Below, in pieces: positions 11,463 to 22,322 of a stretch of 64,000 nucleotides of DNA. This DNA comes from Massariosphaeria phaeospora. Taxonomy: Eukaryota > Ascomycota > Dothideomycetes > Pleosporales. The notes below the pieces were generated by a model that ran no database searches, was not told the origin of the DNA, and saw nothing but the letters and a program-made list of their open reading frames with translations. The number at the start of each line of letters is the position of its first letter. Position 1 is the stretch's first letter. A program made the position numbers and the translations under genes. Location of the stretch: NCBI GenBank assembly GCA_011032825.1, contig JAADJZ010000014.1, positions 310,001 to 374,000 of the forward strand, given 5' to 3'.

Positions 11463-12186
11463 GTGAAGCAAAATTTCGAATTTTCTGATGAATCGATCAC
11501 CCGTGGCGGTTGAATGGAGTATGATCTTCGGAGTGGTATGGGGGGAATAAGGGAAGGAGGTGCAGTTGGCCAATTATAGAAACTTGAAGGCCTGGCTGGT
11601 CGTACATTTCGAGAGCGCTAAGACCGTGATAGTACCGTTGACGGAAACCAATATTTCGTGCAGACTATTTACAAATCCACAATCTGCATATATCACCATA
11701 CTTGCTTGATGTATACATATGTGCCAATGTGGCGCTGACGTTACACTAAAGTTCGAGCAGCCCTCGAGACAAGCCAGGGGACGCACGACCCATATCTCAA
11801 TGATAGGCGTTTCCGGTGCCATTGAAGCTGCACGCAATCTAACATGCATAAGACATGGAGTACGTGCCACAATCTACATACGGAGCCATACATTCCAGAG
11901 TACCTGGCGTGGGGATCCGGCAACATCCTGCCTTTCATCATTTGCACGAGTATACTCTGGTTCTGAGTGGATTGAAGCCATGTCGGGACTCCTTCGTCGA
12001 AATTTCCTGATCCCCAAGCTTAGACTCATCGAACACAATGCACCAGATCAGGCGTACGAGAATCGAACCGTATGGCGTAATCTCTCAACTGTGCCACACG
12101 GACTTCGGCACGTAGTATCCAGAGGTGTCCATAAGTAAGAGCGTGGCCGACATGCAAAGCTGTCATCTACACCAAGAGTCGACACC
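11463..12186. other. Gene-free stretch
   Basis: A 139-codon plus-strand frame (11719-12138) overlaps an opposing 98-codon frame. Neither has motif, membrane or splice support, so I call no gene here. Confidence 0.45.
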
Positions 12187-12587
12187 ATGACCCTCAGCCT
12201 CCTCCGCTTCGTGACCCGCAAGCCAAGCATGTCTCCGTCGGACTTCCGCACCTATTGGGAGACGCCATGCTCCTCCTCCGATCAATTGTTCGTCAGCATT
12301 TCCCCGACAGCCACACCCGGCATTACATTTCTCGACCTGCGCCGACCGACAGCACCACTTGGCCAGCGAACATGCTTGCCGGGTCGCAAGAAGCCATGCC
12401 GTACGATGCTATTGCCGAGCTAGTCTTCTCTGACGAGGATACCTTTCACGCCTTCCTCAAACTCGTTTCTGCACCCGAGGCTGCGGCGCAAATCGCTGCA
12501 AACGAAGAAAATTTCCTTGCGCACGGCAAGATGATGGCTGTGATGCAAGACGGGACTTGTGTTACCCGTCGAGAGAATGATGAGTGA
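12187..12587 (+). pseudogene. EthD-domain protein with frameshift (copy 2)
   Basis: The start is well formed (MTLSLLRFVTRKPSMSPSDF, then RTYWET). Near 12262 the reading must change frame to continue into LLLRSIVRQHFPDSHTRHYI and AMPYDAIAELVFSDEDTFHA, which match copy 1 at 9787-10130. Too little sequence is available at the switch for an intron. A small deletion at the conserved His-Val-Pro segment explains it best. The C-terminal part is otherwise complete to the stop at 12587. EthD proteins are small accessory factors, so this may have served the same lost pathway as copy 1. A sequencing error is an alternative explanation. Confidence 0.6.
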
Positions 12588-13241
12588 GATATCCGTATCT
12601 GGCTTGCATGTTCGTACGCTGATTGCTCGCTAGGCCGCAGACTATGCTCGCGGCGTCAACCTGAGAGAATGAGTCGAATGTCAGTCTTGTGGGTGAAACT
12701 TCGGGAAAGGATACCACTTTCGTGATATCCTCTTTTGAGATTTGTCGGTGGGTCTGGGCCACCGCGCTTTAAACGGCGGTGTTTTTCTTCAACCATCGTT
12801 TACGGAATATCTTGCTGGACTTGCAGGGCAATAGGCTCCAATAGATGAGCTGGAATTCAATACGTACAAATTCACGTTCATTTCTGGTCTCCATATTAGC
12901 AATACCTGCAGCCCTCAAACCACACATGTTTAACAGCTGTCACTATCCGTACTTGCTTAAACGAACAAACCGAAGCTCAAAACCCCAGCTATCATCCCAT
13001 CCTATTGTCCTACGTCCTAACCATAACGGGAACCAGATCCGCAGTTCGCTCGATGGCATGCCCAGATCGAGTATCAAGCTCGGATCGGCTCGGAAGGAGC
13101 GCGTATACAAGATCTTGGCGCAACGTCAGACGCTCATTCACCCCGACTCGATGCTCAAAAGATTCACCTTTCCCACCTATTTCCTCTCACCGTCAATTCC
13201 CCCAACCCTCTCAAAAACCCCTCTAAAGCACCGCCCCCATC
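12588..13241. other. Intergenic region upstream of the hydrolase
   Basis: About 650 bp without a supported gene. The last 100 bp are rich in C and T, as is common just upstream of fungal start codons. Confidence 0.4.
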
Positions 13242-14087
13242 ATGGCCAAACCGACCTTCGTCTTTGTCCCAGGAGCCTGGAACTCGCCCGACTACTACGA
13301 CGGGATCATCTCCTCCCTCTCGCAAGAAGGCTACCCTTCTGAGAAGATCTCCCTTCCTTCGGTCGGATGCAACCCGGTGACCTTCGATTTCAAAGAAGAC
13401 GTCAACCGCATCGCAGACGTGGTGAAGAGACTAGTCGATGAGAAGAAAGACGTTGTGCTGGTCATGCATTCCTACGGCGGACAGCCTGGGTCCGAAGCCG
13501 TGAAGGGATTGGTGAAGAAAGAGCGCCGCGAGAACGGCCTGCAAGGTGGTGTCATTCGGCTCGTGTTTATCATGGCTTTCATGGTCCCCGAGGGATTCCA
13601 AGCCACCCAGCGAGGCTCCACGGAGGGGATGAGAGATTTCATGAAGGTGGACTTCGAGGTATGTCCGCTGACTTTCGGTTCATGGTTTGGCTGTGTTGGA
13701 GTGCTTACCATATCATGTTTTTAGAACGGCATCGTCAACGTCGAAAAGGAAGACATCAAGCCCGTTTGGTTCCACGACCTGCCGGACGAGGAAGCCGAGT
13801 ATTGGGCTTCCAAGGCTGTGCCCCAGAGCGTCGGGGTGTTCTGGAGCACTTCGACGTATGCGGGCTGGCGCCACATCCCCTCGACATATGTGGTTTGCTC
13901 AGATGATAAGTCTTTCGGAGTTCCGTACGCTGAATATCTGATCAACTCGGCGAAAGAGTCGGGCCCTGTGGAGTTGGTGGTTGAGACCATCGACGCGGGT
14001 CATTTCCCAATGCTCTCTCAGCCTTCTAAAGTGGTTGACGTCTTGAGGAGGGCTGCTGAAACGGTGGATAAAGATAACAATATCTGA
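13242..14087 (+). CDS. Alpha/beta hydrolase
   Basis: Two exons (13242-13658 and 13725-14087) separated by a 66-nt GT-AG intron encode 259 aa. The fold starts with TFVFVPGAWNSPDYYDGIIS, including the oxyanion strand. The nucleophile elbow is VMHSYGG (Ser). The acid is probably in VVCSDDKSF, and the His is in DAGHFPMLSQPSKV. This arrangement matches the AB_hydrolase_6 group of fungal esterases and lactonase-like enzymes. The substrate is unknown. The protein lacks a signal peptide and is probably cytosolic. The gene appears intact although its EthD neighbour is damaged. Confidence 0.88.
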
Positions 14088-15286
14088 TTATGTAGATTCA
14101 AGGGGGTCCATGAGGGAGCGTGTGCCCCCACTTGTGTTTTCAATCATATCTTCAGTCCTGTGGTATTTTCGACCGTGCACACACAAGACATGTACGACTA
14201 GCTCAGCTCAGCTCAGCTCAGCGATCGAGCTATCGTCAGAAGATCGATACCTTTGTCGCTAGGAGGTGGACCAGCCCAAATCAGTATCACTCTCTTCATG
14301 ACGCTCTGGAGTGTCTTCCTATCGTATTCTAGGCTTTTCGCTCTTATCAGTACGTGCCGTTCTCGGTTCTCGGGTTCGCCGTGTCATACCGAATTTTGGT
14401 GAATGAAAAACGGCGTAGATGACGACCGAAAGACTTTTGTACTATGTATGGAACCTTTGCACGGTGTTGCTATATCTCACACCTCGATCCGCTCGCTAGA
14501 TGTCATCCACTGAGATCGTATACATACTTCTCTAGAACCAACCAAAAAACCTACTCCCCTTCGACCCTTCTCATTCGACCCTTCTCATTCGACACGGTAT
14601 CATAAGGTGCCGCCATACAAGATTGCAGCGATTGTGCAAATCGGGCGGGACTAACTCGCACTCGAGGGACAGAGCGCTGAGAGACGAGTGCGGAGCAGCA
14701 TCGTGCTATGTTTAAACGGGTTCTCGTCAACCGATTCTTCTAGTATTCATACAGGGCCTTGTCTCAAAGCAAATTCCTAGGCATTTGGTTAGTTACGGTT
14801 ATGATAGTAAGGGTTCTGGTTGGATGTTGCTGGGGACACTGCGGCAACGGCATTAGCGGTCCTATGCCTTAAGCCTATCTCATCGAGCGCACCTGTGTCC
14901 CCTAAAAGTTCTTCTGAAACCACGGTACTTATTCAGCGCTCCGACTATATCGCCCCGCAATTCACTTCCGCAATCAATCGTTCACCTTGCTATGGCCTGA
15001 ACCTCCTACGTCTAGCTTAATAGGACTCAGAAGCAGCCAGTCAGATAGCTAGAGGGGATTGAGGAAAGGCCTGCGCGAGGTCGTTGAGATAGCTGCGATT
15101 TGGACGATTTGGGAGATCTATACCATGTTAGCAAAGCTCGTTTATACCGTAGGGAAGGGAGGATAAATATACGAAGATGCTCCGTCCATGTATCAATCTA
15201 TCTTCCCTGCCACCCTTCTCCGTGCCTGTTATCCTAGTACAGTATCTACTCTTCTCTCTTCTCTCTCCTTCTCTACTCCTACTCCT

Positions 15287-15391
15287 ACAATACCTACTAT
15301 GCTAGATACAGTAGGGCTTTAGAAAGATAGAGGTAGAATATCTGCCTGTTGCTAAAAACTTCTACGCTACCAAAAGGTTCGCCTACAGCTA
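15287..15391 (+). repeat. Dispersed ~105-bp repeat, copy A
   Basis: It reads ACCTACTATGCTAGATACAG, a GCTTT block, then TGCCTGTTGCTAAAAACTTC and a final CAAAAGGTTCGCCTA. The same order of blocks is found at 15735, 27268 and 34793. It is in direct orientation with copy B, about 450 bp away. Confidence 0.7.
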
Positions 15392-15734
15392 TCTTGAATT
15401 GGACGCGATTTCGTGTCTACTATTTACCTTCCCCGCTAGCTTTCTCTATACCTACTATCCTATCCTAGTATACCTCTCCTCCTTCTCTCCCCTACTTCTA
15501 CATTCCTACACTTACCTTACCTACCCTACTACCCCCAACCCCCCTTCGCAAAGACCAAAGCACTCTATCCAGCTATCGCTCAAATCTCTTATGCTAGCAG
15601 GAGCATTGCGTCTCTCTACCCTCTCTACTCTCCCTGCTACTCTTCCTTCTAGCTTTCCACGCCGCTCGCTCGGAAGGCGCCGCTCGCTTGGAAGAGTAGT
15701 TGTGGTGGTGTTGTTAGCCGTGTACACTCCCATA

Positions 15735-15842
15735 CCTACAAAACCTACTATGCTACCTACAGCAGCCCTTCGTAAAGCCGCAAGCAGCCTCTCTGCCTGT
15801 TGCTAGAATCTCGTATACTGTCAAGAGGATGGCTTGAAGCTA
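15735..15842 (+). repeat. Dispersed ~105-bp repeat, copy B
   Basis: It reads ACCTACTATGCTACCTACAG, then TGCCTGTTGCTAGAATCTCG and TCAAGAGGATGGCTTGAAG. This is the most GC-rich copy, so it may be closest to the unmutated form. Confidence 0.7.
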
Positions 15843-15994
15843 TATGTTATCAGTCACAAGAGCATCATACGGCACACAATAGTGAACTTTTGAGCAGATG
15901 CATTCATCTGCTTGCTACAGCAAAGCTTTTCAGACCCCAGCTCAGCTATATAAAATCACATCCCGCCAGCCATTCGCCGGGCGTTGCCATCGTA

Positions 15995-16585
15995 CTAGTG
16001 ATTCTCTTGGTCTTCGTACAACGGGTCCGCGGGGTTGAATCCGAAACTGTCTTCAGGGTTGCGCGGGGTGGGCGTGTACGACATATTGGAAGAGCTTGCT
16101 GAAAGGGGGGTGAAAGGGGCTCGATTGTTCATGGCGGGGTTTTGGGCCGGGGCGACTGGGGCACCGTAGACCCGTGGGTCGAAAAAGACTTGGATAGGGG
16201 CCGGGCGGGTACGGCGAGCTCGCTTGGGCGGCATGGGGATTCCAGAGAATAGGCCGCTCGTATCCAAGGTATGCTTCCTGTTGGAAAGGCCGCCGCCGAT
16301 CAAGTTCTTGGGGACCTTCTGGCTCTTCTGCTTTGGGGTTAGCGTGTGGAAGACTTCAAAAGTGTGCGAACGTACCGGGTCAGGAGCCTGGGGACGCTGC
16401 TGGGGACGCTCTCGGCCTTTGCCCTTGGCTGTGGGTGCCGAGACGTTGTGGGTGGGGTCAACGTCGGTGTCCTCGGGGAGCGGGGTGTTGCAAGCCAGCT
16501 CCAGAATTGCCTCCTCAAGATCGGTTCCGTCGAGATGGCCCAGGGCACGCAGCGCGGTGACGCGGTGGAAGAAGAGGTAGTGCAT
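15995..16585 (-). CDS. Hypothetical protein, probably nuclear, with SP/TP sites
   Basis: I take ATG 16585 because the longer frame lacks an ATG. The N-terminal 30 residues (MHYLFFHRVTALRALGHLDG) could form a helix; the rest is polar and disordered. It has a basic cluster PPKRARRTRP that could be a nuclear signal, and proline-directed sites (APFTPLS, YTPTPRNPEDS). A 48-nt segment at 16328-16375 has a GTACGT donor, a GCTAAC branch and a CAG acceptor and is probably an intron, giving 180 aa. Because its length is a multiple of three without stops, reading through it gives 196 aa. I do not recognise the family. Confidence 0.45.
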   Translation of the reverse strand: MHYLFFHRVTALRALGHLDGTDLEEAILELACNTPLPEDTDVDPTHNVSAPTAKGKGRERPQQRPQAPDPVRSHTFEVFHTLTPKQKSQKVPKNLIGGGLSNRKHTLDTSGLFSGIPMPPKRARRTRPAPIQVFFDPRVYGAPVAPAQNPAMNNRAPFTPLSASSSNMSYTPTPRNPEDSFGFNPADPLYEDQENH

Positions 16586-19500
16586 GTTGCGAACAGAGCG
16601 GGGACGAATGATGGTCGTGTGTGGTACAGATATGACAAAATATAGCACAGGCTTCGTATAGCACGGAAGCTCTCCGCCGTATAATGAGTGTGGTGGTGAT
16701 CGAGACAGAGAAGAAGGAATAGGCGCTGTGGAAGCTGGAATTTATGGGTGCCGAGGGGGAAGGTTTTTCCGGGTGAGGCGAGGTGAAGCCAGCATTTCGG
16801 GTGGTGAGCAAATTAACGCGCCGCGGACCCTCCTTCCACTCAGAAGCGAGCAGAGCGGCGAGGGGGCAGAGGTACTGGCGTGGTCACCCACGTGCGGTAC
16901 TGCCTGGGATCCTTGGCACCCTCCGAGCTGCACGTCTTCGAGCTGCTTCTTGACCAGCTCGTACTCCCCGGCGGGTGTTCGCTGCAGCAGCTACGTCGAC
17001 TAACAGGCTTCTTGTGACAGAGGCAGCCAGAGGGAGTATCGCACACAGCAGTGCGTCGGGGCTGACGGCGGAGCGGACCCAGATGCCAGCTTGCAGAGTC
17101 CCGACGCAGCTCGCAGCTCAACCAGACTTTGCCTGCTCTTCTCGCTTGCTTGCGGCGAGCTCGGCCAGCAAGGGCATCCCCACTATTTCGACAGGGCTTC
17201 CGAGGCGTATCGCCCTCCGTCATTGGAGCCGCAGCTCATCCAGGCTCTTGCTTGCTTCCTTCTCTTGCTCGCGGCACCCACCATGCCGGCGTCTGCCGAG
17301 TCCCGGGCCGACCTCCCACCGTCTTGTCTCCACTGCCAGCACGTTGCTCAGCTAATGAAAGTCAGCCGTTGTCGCATGTTTTGCATCTTCTACTGCCACA
17401 CCTGAGGATCCTGCCATCCAGCAAACTCTTACTAGTACCTCCGCCTACCGAGGCTGCAGACCATAGAAGCACAAAGCGTTGAAGGAAGACGCCCTCTCCG
17501 ACGCAAAGGCATGTCCTTTGACACGAGAAATCTAGTACACAGATAAGTTAGAGACTCACAACGGCGAGGTCGTGGGTAAGTCGATGGTCGCGATGCGGAA
17601 ACCCGGGCTGCGGTCGCTCAGGCGGAGAGGACAGGACTCTTATAAAGCTCCCGGCAGGCAACGAACACTCGTACGACAGTAAGGACCTGGCTGACAATGA
17701 TTGCGGAGCAGGAATTAGATGCGTGGTCGACGACAGCTAGCAATATGTAGGCAGCCGACTCCAGGCGCCCAGACACGGTGAAGGTGCCTTCACCCTTTTA
17801 CTGAGGATACAATGGGATCGTATCAGGGGCGACAGGCCAAAGGCTGAGCCCGGCGAGGTTGACAGGGAGGTGAGAGAGTAACCCTGCCGGGTGCCTTGCT
17901 GCCCGGAGTTTTTCTTCTCCAGAGTACCAAGTTCGTGTCTCTAGACCACAAACAAGTACCCTTTGTGATGAGTCCACGATCGTGAAGCGGTGTTATGAGG
18001 CAAGACCGACTGACACACACAACAGATCCCGATAGGTATAGCATCAAGCCCTCTCAGACGTGATCCAAAGCTCTTGAGGCAGCCACGGTGAAGACTGGTG
18101 CCTGACCGTGAAGCAGCTATCCACCCCCTGACTCGAATAACCAACAGCCCAAGGCATCCATGATAAAGATTGAAGCTGGCAATGATCCAGAATGTCCAAT
18201 GCCTTTGAATATATGAATAGAGATTGTTGTATGAAGTACTGAACGAGAAGCCCACGTATTATCCCTCAGACTCGCGAAAGCTAACCTCCATTAGGATCTG
18301 TAGCGGGAGCCAGGTGAGAGAGAGCCACTTCCAGAGTTTCATGGCGCAAGAAGAGAATTACTAGTAGCTGTGCGACGGCTTGTGCTGTGGGCTTAGCTCG
18401 TAAAGCGGCCCGACGTAGAATGGCGGTGTGCTAGCGGTTTGCTGGTGCATCTGCACATTGTTCCACCAAGCCGTTGTGTGGGTCAAGCTATGGGAAGATG
18501 GAGGTGCATGTACGTGGAGGCCGTCCAGCATGTGGCAAAAGCTGGGAATGATTCGCAAGAGCCGGGTAGAAAGGAACGAGGCCACTTGGGAGGTCATCAA
18601 GGATCTGGTATCTAAGGCCGGCATGGTGAAGCGTTGCGTGCCGCCGGGACCACCACCTTGAGAACGATACGCTTGGAGACGCGTATAGACTCCAACCACA
18701 AGCCATCATCGTATGGCCTGTCTCCCGGAAATCCACTAGTATGCCACTCGGCATCCGGTTTGATATGTCATCGAGGCTCGAGCCAGGTCCGCGGTTTCCG
18801 GTCAGGGTGGGACGCTGGCAGTTGGACTCGGGGGACCAAATGGAAGAGAGGAAGGGGTACATCAAACGATGCAACCGCAAGAGAAATATGTTACCTACAC
18901 TAGCGAGGATGCAGGAGGCCGAGCGCGACGAGGAGAATTCGTGTGGGGACAGGAGAAAAGAACAACAAACCATGGATCTCTGCTGGGAAGGGAGGGGCGA
19001 GGGGTCACATCGCCATAGCCCAGCTGAAGCTCCATGCTCAGGCGCTGCGCAACGGGGGTGGGGTGGGAAGAAGAGAGGGGGGGGGATGGCAGTGGTGGGA
19101 AGAAAGACTGGGAAGAAGGGAAAGGCAAAGGGGAAGGGGAGGTTGGATTATGGTTTGATTACCGGCGGTGGATGCGTGGTGGGTGCAGTGGGTGCAGTGG
19201 GTGCAGTGGGAAGATGATTGGGTGCCTTGTATGGCGAGTGCAGGCACGAATCCCAACACCATTCCAAAGGCTCGCTCGCTACCACGCATCCCGGCGGACA
19301 AGCGCGGCAATGCGGTGCAGGGCTGGAGGCGATGCACTGGAGAACGACAAACATGGGCTCCGGACGCCTCCTGCATCGGAGCGGGGACATGTGCATCGGT
19401 GCAAACGCGAATGATATGGCAGTCCCGGTGTTGCTGGGGATTGAACGTTGTGCTGGAATGCACTTGCCCCACTGGCCCCGGCTCTCCGACCGTCACCAGT

Positions 19501-19997
19501 CACCAGTCACCAGTCACCCTCAACCCGGGGCCGAGCGCCGATGCATGACAAACCGCCTGGAAAACGACACGAAACACCCCCGAGAACCACCCACACGCCA
19601 CCCAGTTGCTCAGCGTGGACCTCCGCGGATGCATTGCCCGGTCTGCATACCTACCGGTACCGCACGCGTGGGTCCAGGATCGCGGGCCGAGAACGCCGTG
19701 TTCTGTTGCACCACCACCATCGAACCCGAGCCCTCACACCCACAGCGAAAGACGCGAGAGAGACGGATACAAGCGCAGGATGCAGCTCCTCAAGCGCGAT
19801 GGTATGGGATTTGGAACACACGGGGGATCGGGCCCTCTGGCGCTGACGTGGTGCAGACAGACTTCCTCGGACACGCGTTCTCCACGCGCTTTCGAGGCTA
19901 TACGAGACTCCAGCGCGCCACAGCTGATAGATGGAGAAACAAACCTCTACGGAGACCATTCGAATACACTATACCAGGCGATATCTCAAACGAGCTG
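16586..19997. other. GC-rich, gene-poor stretch
   Basis: 3.4 kb in which long frames overlap on both strands, as expected of GC-rich non-coding DNA. The 385-codon plus-strand frame at 19218-20375 has no recognisable domain. Two local tandem repeats occur: GGGTGCAGTG units at 19179-19211 and GTCACCA units at 19494-19520. A minus-strand frame ending at 18361 could be the end of a gene, but I cannot support it. Confidence 0.4.
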
Positions 19998-20843
19998 CTA
20001 GGAAGACGGAATACCGTCGTAATAGCCACGGCAGATGTCTGGCAACCCGGCACCCTTGTCCTCCAGATCGCGCGATTTCTGGTCTGTCGCCACTCCAACT
20101 TCCACGTCGTCGTCCTGGCATTCCAGCAGTGTCTGCACCTTCGCAATCCCGTACACGCACATCCGCACGACCAACAGCACCGTGAGCAGCTCCGAGTTGC
20201 TGACATAAGCCGTATACGGCCCGTCGTAAAAATACCGCAACCACACAACGTGGATCAGGTTGTCAAACACAAGAATATAGCCCAAACGCACAGTCAGGTC
20301 TCTCCAGGAAATGTATCTTGGCGCCTCGCCGAAGCGGAACGGCCGGGGCTCTTGCGCCAGTCTCATTGCCTGTAACTCTAGTCAATACAATACGTAGTAT
20401 TTATAACCGCCTTGCACGCGGGGAACTCACCTCATCGTAAGACTCGTCATGATAGTACCCAAGGAGACGACGGCACGGATCGCACATGGCACAAAAGTAG
20501 CTGAGAAACCAGGGCTTCGTCACCGAGCTCGCCGAGAACATCCACGTGTACTTGTCCTCGCCGTTGTCGCTGCAGATTCCCGAAAGCTGCGTCAGGCCTC
20601 GTATCGCACATATCGTAAGCAGCATGGACCAGAGCATGGCCGCTTGGCTTGTGCCGCATTCTCTCTGCAGCGCAGCAAGGCGTAGCTTTGCAGCACCAGG
20701 ATGGGGATCCATAACGAGAGATTCGGTGACTCCAGGGACTTCCAGTAGGCGGCCGCGCAGTCGTACTCCTTCCAGTGGGGCCAGATGTAGACGATCCGAC
20801 AGAGAAGCGCAATGTGGTGGGCCGCGGTTGGGAGCCAAATCAT
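19998..20843 (-). CDS. Possible wax-synthase-like membrane protein, probably damaged
   Basis: From ATG 20843 the minus strand reads MIWLPTAAHHIALLCRIVYI and a second hydrophobic stretch (SLWIPILVLQSYALL). Near 20670 the sensible reading moves to another frame (AAMLWSMLLTICAIRG, then KPWFLSYFCAMCDPCRRLL). A 60-nt-class intron with GTGAGT donor lies just below 20430, followed by ISWRDLTVRLGYILVFDNLI and HVVWLRYFYDGPYTAY. The last motif resembles the HxxWxRYxYxxPY region of fungal wax-synthase-like acyltransferases, but this is weak. No intron of normal size explains the frame change near 20670. The gene is probably eroded. The upstream 100 bp are shared with the gene at 25945-27052. Confidence 0.35.
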
Positions 20844-21000
20844 GGCCGCTTTCTGGAGGCGATGTATCGTTGCTGGAGGTACGTCGTTTGGAGCGGTGTA
20901 TGAGGAGATTCGACTGATCGATAGCGAGTTGGGGCGATGTATAAGGAGTTTTGTTAGAAGCGAGGTCGAAGAATCGGAGGGGTTGAGTATGAGAGAAAAA

Positions 21001-21105
21001 GCGAAGGTCTTATAAGAGTCATCTTGATGAACTCTGGTTCTGAGAGGCTCCACACAACGAAGCACCCACTTCGCTCACGCTGGAATTAAATGGGGCTCCC
21101 CGCAG
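21001..21105 (-). promoter_or_regulatory. Shared promoter-like repeat, copy 1
   Basis: Reading towards the membrane-protein gene on the minus strand: CAGCGTGAGCGAAGTGGG, then GTTGTGTGGAG, a block GTTCATCAAGATGACTC, and TTATAAGACCTTCGC acting as a TATA box (21009-21014). The same series with the same spacing occurs at 27139-27250 in front of an F-box-like gene. The outer part also matches the arms of the palindrome at 46.2 kb. Confidence 0.6.
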
Positions 21106-21730
21106 GAAGTTTTAAGCTTTGCGAAAACTTCTCTGACGTTGTGGGTTCGGCGATAGCGTGGGCGACGTCCGGAACCATGGGACGATCTCTCGCCTTCCAT
21201 TCCAAAGCATCGATATCGAGTCGCTGATTATCAATATGGTAACGCGTCGCATTGAGCTTTTACTCGGTGGCTTGAGATTCAGAGCCGAATTATTAACCGG
21301 CATATTGTCGAAGCCCGCGTACCATCTCGAGTCCATGCCTCCTCCACCTCCCACCTTCTTCATTAAACCCTGCCCTCCTTCCCGGATACCTCAACACGAC
21401 AGCACGAAAATTCAGATATAAGAAAGTCTTTTGAGCTTGTTTTGATCGAACCGCCCACTGGTGTGTGTATCTAAAAGGATTCACGATGACGATGTGGAGT
21501 CTGGAAAAAGACGCACAGCCTTCGGTACTCGAGAAAGAAATGTTCCATCAGTATACAAACAAGAGAGCAGAGTCACCGGCATACCGTGTTCTGTTACCAG
21601 TACTTGGAAGAGCGGTTGAGAGAGAGCAGGGGTCTTGTTTTGCTCACTGTAGTCCGGATGTTTTGTAGTATGATAGAACACCGGGTGGGGTTTGTGAGGG
21701 TTGATTTAACGCTCTGGTATCATGCTGGGA

Positions 21731-21950
21731 TGTCTTATGCAATTGCAGTCTCTGCAGCGAGGGAAGTCCAGTTTATGAAGGTACGTCGATGCGGGCGTTG
21801 ATCTGCAGGTTGATTGCTCTCACTCGTGAGCTTGACAGAGCTACGCATGTATTATTGCAGTTCCTGTAGCGAAAGAAGTCCAGCTTAAGAAGGTACGTCG
21901 ATGCGTCCCTTGATCTGCAGCTTGATTGCTCTTACTCGGGAGCCTGACAG
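21731..21950 (+). repeat. Two tandem 112-bp units with exon-intron appearance
   Basis: Unit 1 (21731-21838) and unit 2 (21839-21950) are about 80% identical. Each consists of a short open stretch ending AAGAAG or ATGAAG, an identical donor GTACGTCGATGCG, and an intron-like tail ending TTGACAG or CCTGACAG. If spliced, the open parts read SYAIAVSAAREVQFMK, SYACIIAVPVAKEVQLKK and then MANGWIEARVRLSSRR, ending at a stop near 22021. No complete gene around this is recognised. Confidence 0.55.
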
Positions 21951-22322
21951 ATGGCAAACGGATGGATTGAAGCACGGGTTCGCTTGTCGTCGAGGCGGTC
22001 AAACAATCTGCCGTCTATTTGAAGTGCATTGTTAGCACATAAAATCTCCGGCGACGAAGTTGATGACGCAGACACGTTGTGCGCCCAGAATAACGATCCC
22101 ACCGACAAGGATATAGCGTTTCATTCGGTGAGGTTAACTGACAAGGTAGGCATTATTGAGTCACTACGTGCGACCACCGCTCGAACTCGGTAAAAATACA
22201 TATATACCTCGCATATTTCTTCCGTGGACCACACCACCTTGCACACTACCTCAACTCTGCATTGTACCCTCCTACCTCGATATCTTTACCACTCAAAGCA
22301 GCGTATCAATATCATACCAACA

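Larger units (their letters stand above)
14088..15994. other. Simple-repeat and dispersed-repeat region
   Basis: No gene is supported over 1.9 kb. The region holds a run of AGCTC units at 14200-14221, tandem copies of ATTCGACCCTTCTC at 14560-14595, pyrimidine-rich blocks near 15250-15290 and 15470-15560, and two copies of the dispersed repeat listed separately. Confidence 0.6.

Noticed and set aside
12845..13342. 165-codon frame overlapping the hydrolase start
   Set aside because: It overlaps the well-supported hydrolase in another frame and has no motif.
19218..20375. 385-codon plus-strand open frame
   Set aside because: It lies in GC-rich DNA, has no domain or hydrophobic pattern, and runs antisense to the membrane-protein exons.
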